From an uncultured Saprospiraceae bacterium (GTDB taxonomy: Bacteria > Bacteroidota > Bacteroidia > Chitinophagales > Saprospiraceae), in assembly GCA_938044055.1 (NCBI GenBank), contig CALIQO010000635.1:1-7595 (forward strand): a stretch of 7,595 nt of DNA, in the 5' to 3' direction. The position numbers and the translations under genes were made by a program. How positions within the stretch are numbered: position 1 is the stretch's first letter; every line of letters starts with the position of its first letter. The notes below the pieces were generated by a model. The model did not search any database. It saw only the letters and a list, made by a program, of their open reading frames with translations, and had not been told where the DNA came from. Positions 1 to 5,053 of this stretch are shown here, one piece after another.

Positions 1-1
1 T

Positions 2-406
2 TACTCCCTTGCTCTTGTGATTAGTACACTATTTTATTTCTATAGGAGACAATCAACCGCATCAGACACCTTAAAAGAAATCAGCAATGAATCCCCTACA
101 ACACTTAATCACAACATTCTCCAAATTAAAGAAGGCAACAAAGTCCATTTCATAAACAAGCAAGACATCCTCTATATCAAGGGTTTAAGAGAATATGTGA
201 TGTGGATTACAGAAACAAATAAGATTGTAAGCTTAGATACATTAAAGTCTATAGAGTTAAAATACGACAGCATAGGATTCAAGAGGGTTCATAAATCCTA
301 TATCGTTAATACATCCCATATTTCCGCAAGGAGTGCCAATCACCTCACCATTCAAGGTGAAGAAATACCGATAGGAAGAACTTACAAGGATAAGTTGATT
401 ACATAA
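2..406 (+). CDS. Membrane-anchored LytTR DNA-binding protein, 5' end missing
   Basis: This is the C-terminal part of a LytTR-family transcription factor. The frame is open to the left edge with no stop before the GTG at 17, so that GTG is probably internal and the gene starts outside the window. The first visible residues (YSLALVISTLFYFYRRQ) read as the end of a transmembrane helix followed by positive, inside-facing residues. A linker follows, then a full LytTR domain (about 115-400). Its hallmarks are ILQIKEG at the start, DILYIKG, the conserved RVHKSYIVN (284-310) and the closing PIGRTY (368-385). LytTR domains bind DNA through a beta-rich fold. In Bacteroidota many are fused to membrane helices rather than to a receiver domain, and this looks like that class. 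No receiver domain is visible, but one cannot be excluded upstream. The HD-domain gene follows after 53 bp on the same strand, so they may be co-transcribed. The family call is firm; the target genes are unknown. Confidence 0.88.
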   Translation, partial: YSLALVISTLFYFYRRQSTASDTLKEISNESPTTLNHNILQIKEGNKVHFINKQDILYIKGLREYVMWITETNKIVSLDTLKSIELKYDSIGFKRVHKSYIVNTSHISARSANHLTIQGEEIPIGRTYKDKLIT

Positions 407-459
407 ACACATAATTTCCTCCTTTCTTATTTATACCTTACCATAAAACGGGCAATCTT

Positions 460-1008
460 ATGACTAGACAAGAAGCACAGCAATTATTCGACTCCTTGAC
501 AACGGGATATTCCTTGCGACGCCATGGGCGTACCGTAGAGCTTGTGATGGAAGCGCTGGCAGAACACTTCAATGAAGATACCGAGACCTATGCCATCACT
601 GGATTGCTGCACGATGCAGATTATGAAAAGCATCCAGAACAACATCCGCAAGTTATCGTAGACATACTCAGAGAAATGGGAGAATCAACCATAGCTCATG
701 CCATTGCTGGACATTACACTAAGTGGAACATACCTAGAGATTCCCTTTTAGACAAGTGTATCGTTGCTGCAGATGAAATAACCGGATTCATTGTTGCTGC
801 CGCATTGATAAGACCGACTAAAATAGAAGGCATGAAGGTGAAATCGGTAATGAAAAAATTTAAAACAAAGACTTTCGCTGCATCTGTAGATCGAGAAGAA
901 TGTAGGAAGGGTGCGGAATTGATCGGATGGGACTTGAGGCAATTGGTAGAATTTATAATCCCCATTCTCCAGGAGCATGCCGAGGAATTAGATCTTTTGA
1001 GCAATTAA
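460..1008 (+). CDS. HD/HDIG-domain metal-dependent phosphohydrolase
   Basis: A 182-residue soluble protein with one HD domain and no signal peptide or membrane segment, so probably cytoplasmic. The metal-ligand pattern of the superfamily is visible: His22 (RRHGRTVE), the His51-Asp52 pair (GLLHDADYEKHP), further histidines at 80 and 85 (IAHAIAGH) and Asp105 (VAADEITG). HD proteins hydrolyse phosphate esters, often of nucleotides, but nothing here identifies the substrate. The C-terminal half (about 115-182) is helical and charged, with a Lys-rich stretch around KVKSVMKKFKTK. The length suits a stand-alone HDIG hydrolase. The ATG is the first start after the LytTR stop and has no Shine-Dalgarno sequence, as is usual in Bacteroidota. 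It may share a transcript with the LytTR gene. Downstream, the hairpin at 1111-1146 could also stop its transcript, although its T-tract on this strand is short. Confidence 0.85.
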   Translation: MTRQEAQQLFDSLTTGYSLRRHGRTVELVMEALAEHFNEDTETYAITGLLHDADYEKHPEQHPQVIVDILREMGESTIAHAIAGHYTKWNIPRDSLLDKCIVAADEITGFIVAAALIRPTKIEGMKVKSVMKKFKTKTFAASVDREECRKGAELIGWDLRQLVEFIIPILQEHAEELDLLSN

Positions 1009-1110
1009 TATCAGCGTAAAAAGAAACAATTAAGCTCATTTCCGGAAAGGGGAAGAATCATATTCTAGGTATTTTAATGATTCCTAAGCTAAGGTTAACT
1101 ACCATAAATT
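1009..1110. other. Non-coding spacer after the HD gene
   Basis: No coding frame of note on either strand. It contains a self-complementary 10-mer TTTCCGGAAA (1039-1048) and a 7-bp inverted repeat, GAATCAT (1055-1061) with ATGATTC (1077-1083), around a 15-nt loop. No T-run follows the second arm, so it is not a convincing terminator. A regulatory role for either element is possible but unsupported. Confidence 0.4.
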
Positions 1111-1146
1111 AAAAAAGACCCCAATCTTTTCAGATCAGAGTCTTTT
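1111..1146 (-). terminator. Rho-independent terminator of tRNA-Asn
   Basis: On the minus strand, five bases after the tRNA discriminator base (four bases, 1147-1150, lie between), AAAAGACTCTGATCT pairs with AGATTGGGGTCTTTT. This gives an uninterrupted 15-bp stem (three G-T wobbles) closed by a GAAA tetraloop. The second arm runs straight into a six-T tract (1116-1111). This is a textbook intrinsic terminator for the tRNA transcript. On the + strand the same hairpin is followed by only TTTTAT, so it may work weakly for the HD gene. Confidence 0.87.
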
Positions 1147-1150
1147 ATCG

Positions 1151-1224
1151 CGCCTCCTCAAGGACTTGAACCTTGGACCTACGGATTAACAGTCCGCCGC
1201 TCTAACCAGCTGAGCTAAGGAGGC
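1151..1224 (-). tRNA. tRNA-Asn (anticodon GTT)
   Basis: The 74 nt on the minus strand fold into a complete cloverleaf: 7-bp acceptor stem GCCTCCT/AGGAGGC, 4-bp D stem GCTC/GAGC, anticodon stem GCGGA/TCCGT, five-base variable loop and T stem CAAGG/CCTTG with loop TTCAAGT. The anticodon loop CTGTTAA carries GTT at 1190-1188, reading Asn codons. The discriminator base is G (position 1151), as expected for tRNA-Asn. The 3' CCA is not encoded (the next bases are CGA), so it must be added after transcription. It is a stand-alone unit with its own promoter and terminator, opposite in direction to both neighbours. Confidence 0.97.
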
Positions 1225-1242
1225 ATGCTTTTTTAGCGACGG

Positions 1243-1273
1243 CAAATTTATAATTAATGTGCAACATGTGCAA
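1243..1273 (-). promoter_or_regulatory. Bacteroidota-type promoter for tRNA-Asn
   Basis: On the minus strand the -7 box TAAATTTG (1250-1243) matches TAnnTTTG exactly. A -33 TTG (1273-1271) lies 20 bp upstream, within the 17-23 bp spacing known for the Bacteroidota housekeeping sigma factor. Transcription would start around 1235-1237, leaving a leader of roughly a dozen bases before the tRNA at 1224. A second TTG, 11 bp from the -7 box, is too close to serve. Confidence 0.8.
1257..1273. repeat. Tandem ATGTGCAA pair over the tRNA promoter -33 element
   Basis: ATGTGCAA occurs at 1257-1264 and 1266-1273, a period of 9 bp. The second copy contains the -33 TTG of the tRNA promoter on the minus strand. 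This could be a protein-binding site or a chance duplication; the sequence does not decide between them. Confidence 0.45.
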
Positions 1274-1317
1274 TAATGAGTGGGTAAAAAACTGAATTAT
1301 TTTTTAGACTTCATTTT

Positions 1318-1332
1318 CTATATCAGATATAG
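1318..1332. promoter_or_regulatory. Perfect palindrome, candidate operator of the xylan operon
   Basis: CTATATC-A-GATATAG is a perfect 7-1-7 inverted repeat in non-coding DNA, 66 bp before the transporter ATG at 1399. Its position and symmetry suit a dimeric repressor or activator site for the transporter-GH10-GH43 operon. It is AT-rich, so chance is not negligible. No clear Bacteroidota promoter could be placed beside it, and no cognate regulator is encoded in the window. Confidence 0.4.
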
Positions 1333-1398
1333 TAAATCAGCCATAATATCTCCTCCTTAACTTTATAAAGCTATCTTTTTATTCTAATTACGCTATCA

Positions 1399-2862
1399 AT
1401 GACAGAAATCAACCATAAACTATCGATAAAGGAGAAAATAGGCTATGCCCTTGGTGACCTCTCAGCCAATCTTATATTTCAGACATTAATGACATTCCTA
1501 GCCTTCTTCTATACCGATGTATATAAGATACCGGCTGGTACTGCAGCTACAATTATTTTTGTCGGAGGTTTCGTAGGCGCATTTTTCAATGTTATTATGG
1601 GCTTTATCGCTGACCGTACTCAGACACGATGGGGTAAGTTTAGACCATGGATTTTATGGACGGCCATCCCATTCGGGATAATTTCCATACTTGCTTTTAC
1701 TACCCCAGATTTCAGTCCTACTGGTAAAGTGATATACGCATTGATCACATACTTCTTATTGGTTATCGTCTATTCTGCTAATAACCTACCCTACTCTGCT
1801 TTAAGTGGAGTATTGACAGGGGATATGAAGGAAAGGAATAGTCTTTCTTCTTATAGATTCGTCGCAGTAATGGTAGCCCAGTTTATTATACAAGTTATTC
1901 TGTTGCCTCTTGTTCTTATTCTTGGAGACGGAGACAAAGCTGCAGGATTTAAATCCGCAATGACCATTTTTGCCATAGTCGGGGTTGTCCTACTCTTGAT
2001 TACCTTCTTAACAACTAAGGAACGTATAATACCTAAGCCAGATCAAGTAGGCAGTATCAAAGATGACTTGAAGGATCTAATGAAAAACAGACCCTGGATA
2101 TCTATGTTGATATTAACCATCCTTGTTTTTATAACACTTTCCTTAAAAGGCGGATCTTATGTATACTATTTCAATGAATATGTGGATGCTCAGAGTATAA
2201 ATTCGTTCTTAGATAATATAGGATTCAATGGTTTCATAGATTCGTTAAATAACCTATTCTCAAGCATGGGATTCAGTGGTTTTCAATGGCCCGATGACCC
2301 CGCCACTTCTGGATTCAGTGTTTTCAATGGAGGTGGAATAATTTTTATGATTATCGGAATTTTCTTTTCTAAGCCTCTGGCAGATAAATTCGGAAAAAGA
2401 GATGTATTCGGTGCAGGATTGTTTCTTTCAACTGTATTTTTATTTCTTTTCTTTTTCTATTCGCCTACTTCCATATCAGCCATATTTATTACACAGATCT
2501 TGCATGGTTTCTTCTATGGAATTACCATCCCATTATTATGGGCCATGATAGCCGATGTTGCCGATTATTCTGAATGGAAAAACAACAGAAGAGCAACGGC
2601 AATTATTTTTTCTGCCATGATATTCGGTCTTAAAATAGGTCTAAGTATAGGAGGAGCTCTGATCGGATGGATTTTAAAAATATATAACTACGATGCAGAC
2701 TTGGCTGTCCAGAATCAAGATGCCATCCAAGGAATAAAATTATCGGTAAGTGTTTTTCCTGGCATCATCTTTATTCTAGGCGTAGCTTGTCTCTTTTTCT
2801 ATGGAATAAATAAAAACATGGAAACTCAGATTGAATCAGAATTAAACTTAAGAAGAAGCTAA
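1399..2862 (+). CDS. GPH-family sugar transporter (xyloside/xylooligosaccharide)
   Basis: A 487-residue inner-membrane carrier of the glycoside-pentoside-hexuronide branch of the MFS, with about 12 hydrophobic helices. Family signatures are GYALGDLSAN (15-24), FFYTDV (36-41), ADRTQTRWGKFRPW (71-84), NLPYSALSG (129-137), IADVADYSEW (384-393) and Lys412 in GLKIG, matching MelB Lys377. The loop between helices 7 and 8 (about 262-310) is enlarged and carries a repeat. Oddly, a gap-free 35-residue alignment between the YTDV and RWGK anchors puts Gly60 and Asn64 where MelB has its cation-binding Asp55 and Asp59, and Asn129 falls at MelB Asp124. It is the first gene of an operon with a GH10 xylanase and a GH43 glycosidase, which is the reason for inferring xylooligosaccharides as substrate. 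The ATG has no Shine-Dalgarno sequence. The family call is firm; substrate and coupling ion are inferred. Confidence 0.9.
   Translation: MTEINHKLSIKEKIGYALGDLSANLIFQTLMTFLAFFYTDVYKIPAGTAATIIFVGGFVGAFFNVIMGFIADRTQTRWGKFRPWILWTAIPFGIISILAFTTPDFSPTGKVIYALITYFLLVIVYSANNLPYSALSGVLTGDMKERNSLSSYRFVAVMVAQFIIQVILLPLVLILGDGDKAAGFKSAMTIFAIVGVVLLLITFLTTKERIIPKPDQVGSIKDDLKDLMKNRPWISMLILTILVFITLSLKGGSYVYYFNEYVDAQSINSFLDNIGFNGFIDSLNNLFSSMGFSGFQWPDDPATSGFSVFNGGGIIFMIIGIFFSKPLADKFGKRDVFGAGLFLSTVFLFLFFFYSPTSISAIFITQILHGFFYGITIPLLWAMIADVADYSEWKNNRRATAIIFSAMIFGLKIGLSIGGALIGWILKIYNYDADLAVQNQDAIQGIKLSVSVFPGIIFILGVACLFFYGINKNMETQIESELNLRRS
2221..2330 (+). repeat. Degenerate short repeat inside the transporter gene
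   Basis: GGATTCAGTG and TTTTCAATGG occur together at 2269-2289 and again at 2311-2330, identical except that the first copy has one extra G between the two decamers. A more diverged relative, GGATTCAATGGTTTCA, starts at 2221. The one-base difference puts the halves in different frames, so the encoded peptides are GFNGF, GFSGFQW and GFSVFNGG. The repeats lie in the enlarged loop between helices 7 and 8 and suggest local duplication. Confidence 0.65.
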
Positions 2863-4013
2863 TGAAAAATGCAACAATAATATCAGGACTAGGAATGACG
2901 ATTTTATGTATTCTTTTCTCTTGTAAAGATTCTCATGAAAATCCACCAGAAACTTACCTAAGTGCCGCAGAAATATTTCAAGACTATTTCACCCTCGGAG
3001 CTTCGCTAAGCGTTAATCAGATTCAGGGGACTGATTCCCTGGCCAGTAATTTAATTGAAACCGAGTTTAATTCTATAGTCCCAGAAAACTGCATGAAAAG
3101 TGAAGCCATCCATCCTTCAGAAGCTGAGTTTTTCTGGGAAGATGCAGATGCATTCGTACAACTAGGAATGTCTCAGAAAAAAGAAATCATCGGCCATGCC
3201 CTTTTCTGGCACAGTCAATGTCCTCCATGGCTATTCGTGGATGACAAGGGTAATCACGTGAGCCGAGAAGTCTTGCTAGAAAGAATGAAAATCCACGCAC
3301 ATACCATTATGAAAAGATACGATGGTAAGGTAGATGGATGGGACGTTGTCAATGAAGCAGTCCTAGATGATGGGACTATGAGGAAAAGTCCATTCTATGA
3401 AATTATCGGTGAAGACTGGGTAGAGCAAGCTTTCAGTATAGCTCAATCTGCACAGACCGATGCTGAGCTATATTACAATGATTACTCAACTGCAATACCA
3501 GAAAAAAGAGAAGGAATATATAACCTTGTCAGACAGATACAGAGCAAGGGAATTAGAGTGGATGGAATAGGCATGCAAGGGCATGTAAACATAAATTCTG
3601 ATGATCCATCTATAGATAATCTTGAGAAGACGATTCAGCGATTTTCAGAGTTAGGTACGGTTATGATAACAGAATTGGATATAACCGTTCTACCATGGCC
3701 TGATTTATCTAAGGCAGCAGAGATCAGCTTAAATGCTGAATATAAAGAAGAATATAATCCTTATCCAGATGGTTTACCTGAGGATGTGTCTTTAAAGCTT
3801 CACAATAGATATATGGAATTGTTGAACCTATTTATAAAACATAGTGAAGACATTACCAGGGTAACCTTCTGGGGTGTTTATGATGGACAGAGCTGGAGAA
3901 ACTACTGGCCCATTACAGGTCGGACGGATTATCCTTTAGCATTTGACAGGAAGTATAATAGAAAAGCATTCATAGACAGCCTCCATACCTCCTTAAATCA
4001 ACCCACTATTTAA
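2862..4013 (+). CDS. GH10 endo-beta-1,4-xylanase, lipoprotein
   Basis: A 383-residue retaining endo-xylanase that hydrolyses internal beta-1,4 bonds of xylan. An N-terminal hydrophobic segment ends in the lipobox LFSC (18-21), so Cys21 is the likely lipidated residue. The following KDSHE is charged and resembles a Bacteroidota lipoprotein surface-export signal, so an outer-membrane, possibly surface, location is inferred. The rest is one GH10 barrel: NCMKSE (76-81), HALFWHSQ (112-119), acid/base Glu165 in WDVVNEA, YNDY (205-208), MQGH (238-241), nucleophile Glu271 in ITELDI and WGVYDGQSWR (337-346). All key residues are present, and there is no carbohydrate-binding module. The ATG overlaps the transporter stop by one base (TAATG), implying translational coupling. 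A segment around 280-310, rich in Glu, Tyr and Pro, sits after the nucleophile strand. The function is secure; the exact cellular face is inferred. Confidence 0.95.
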   Translation: MKNATIISGLGMTILCILFSCKDSHENPPETYLSAAEIFQDYFTLGASLSVNQIQGTDSLASNLIETEFNSIVPENCMKSEAIHPSEAEFFWEDADAFVQLGMSQKKEIIGHALFWHSQCPPWLFVDDKGNHVSREVLLERMKIHAHTIMKRYDGKVDGWDVVNEAVLDDGTMRKSPFYEIIGEDWVEQAFSIAQSAQTDAELYYNDYSTAIPEKREGIYNLVRQIQSKGIRVDGIGMQGHVNINSDDPSIDNLEKTIQRFSELGTVMITELDITVLPWPDLSKAAEISLNAEYKEEYNPYPDGLPEDVSLKLHNRYMELLNLFIKHSEDITRVTFWGVYDGQSWRNYWPITGRTDYPLAFDRKYNRKAFIDSLHTSLNQPTI

Positions 4014-4031
4014 TTCATTAAGCATTCATAT

Positions 4032-5003
4032 ATGTTAAAACCTAAGCACTTACCTATAGATCTCTATACCGCAGATCCTTCAGCACATGTTTTCAATGGA
4101 AGGTTATATATATATCCATCTCATGATATAGAAGCCGGCATTCCCTTTAATGACAATGGTGACCATTTCGCCATGGAAGATTATCATGTATATTCTATGG
4201 ACGACATCAATGGAGAAGTTATAGATCATGGTGTTGCTCTCCATGTAGACGACGTCCCATGGGCTTCTAGGCAGATGTGGGCTCCAGATGCTACTGAGAA
4301 AAATGGGAAGTACTATTTTTTCTTTCCTGCTAAGGATAAAGAAGGTGTGTTTAGGATCGGTGTTGCCATAGGAGAGAAACCTGAAGGCCCTTTTCTTCCA
4401 GAACCTACAGAAATTGAAGGTAGTTTCAGTATCGACCCGGCTATCTTTAATGATACAGATGGAGAATACTATCTATACTTTGGTGGTATCTGGGGAGGAC
4501 AATTACAACGGTGGAAAAATGGAGAATATGAAGAAGATGACTCAGAACCAGCAGACCACTTACCGGCATTATGCCCCAAGGTTGCCAGGATGTCAGCAGA
4601 TCTAAAGTCTATGACAGAAGAACCTAGGGATGTTTTAATTATAGATAAAGATGGAAATCCGCTGACAGCAGGCGATCATGAAAGAAGATTTTTTGAAGCA
4701 GCTTGGGTGCATAGGTATAATGGAAAATATTATTTTTCATATTCTACCGGTAACACCCATCTACTCTGTTATGCCATAGGAGATAGTCCTTATGGCCCAT
4801 TTACCTACACAGGAACTATAATGACTCCTGTAGTAGGATGGACAACCCATCACAGCATCTGCGAATTTAAAGGAAAATGGTATCTCTTCCACCACGACAG
4901 TAAAATCTCGGGAGGCATTACACACTTAAGAAGTATGAAGGCTGTAGAGCTTACCTATAGAGAAGATGGAAGCCTAGTTACCATAGATGGTATGGCAGAG
5001 TAA
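4032..5003 (+). CDS. GH43 glycosidase (beta-xylosidase / alpha-L-arabinofuranosidase)
   Basis: A 323-residue inverting glycosidase with a single five-bladed beta-propeller domain. The three GH43 acidic residues are visible: general base Asp15 (TADPSAHVF), pKa modulator Asp135 (SIDPAIF) and general acid Glu222 (FFEAAWVHRYNGKYY). Other family signs are WAPD (83-86) and the histidine motif TTHHSI (271-276) near the active site. The N-terminus goes straight into the catalytic fold with no signal peptide or lipobox, so a cytoplasmic location is inferred. There is no C-terminal beta-sandwich extension. It resembles the subfamily I remember as GH43_1, but motifs alone do not separate xylosidase from arabinofuranosidase activity. 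It starts 18 nt after the GH10 stop and is the last gene of the operon. It would act on short products brought in by the GPH carrier. The following 50 bp, before the convergent gene, show no convincing terminator hairpin. Confidence 0.92.
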   Translation: MLKPKHLPIDLYTADPSAHVFNGRLYIYPSHDIEAGIPFNDNGDHFAMEDYHVYSMDDINGEVIDHGVALHVDDVPWASRQMWAPDATEKNGKYYFFFPAKDKEGVFRIGVAIGEKPEGPFLPEPTEIEGSFSIDPAIFNDTDGEYYLYFGGIWGGQLQRWKNGEYEEDDSEPADHLPALCPKVARMSADLKSMTEEPRDVLIIDKDGNPLTAGDHERRFFEAAWVHRYNGKYYFSYSTGNTHLLCYAIGDSPYGPFTYTGTIMTPVVGWTTHHSICEFKGKWYLFHHDSKISGGITHLRSMKAVELTYREDGSLVTIDGMAE

Positions 5004-5053
5004 AGCAAGCTGAAGCATTTTCTATCCTATGGCAATATGTAAAGAAAAAAGAA

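Noticed and set aside
714..1004. Minus-strand open frames opposite the HD gene (also 748-978)
   Set aside because: They lie entirely inside the well-supported HD-domain gene and show no domain or start signal; they are antisense shadows.
1151..1224. tRNA-Asn as an attachment site for an integrated island carrying the xylan genes
   Set aside because: The xylan genes lie on the 5' side of the tRNA, no integrase is present, and no duplicated tRNA 3' end is seen in the window.
1351..1358. TCCTCCTT before the transporter, with similar TCCTCCTTT at 418-426 before the HD gene
   Set aside because: On the minus strand these read as Shine-Dalgarno-like sequences, but no minus-strand gene starts beside them; they are probably chance pyrimidine runs.
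1358..1379. TAACTTTA (1358-1365) and TATCTTTT (1372-1379) as -7 boxes for the xylan operon
   Set aside because: Each misses the final G of TAnnTTTG, and neither has a TTG at the right distance upstream, so no promoter is called.
4414..4605. 63-codon + strand frame inside the GH43 gene
   Set aside because: It sits in another frame of a gene whose catalytic residues are intact on both sides; it has no recognisable protein features.
5004..5053. Bidirectional terminator between the convergent GH43 and T9SS genes
   Set aside because: There is a T-rich run on the minus strand after the T9SS gene, but I found no stable hairpin before it on either strand.
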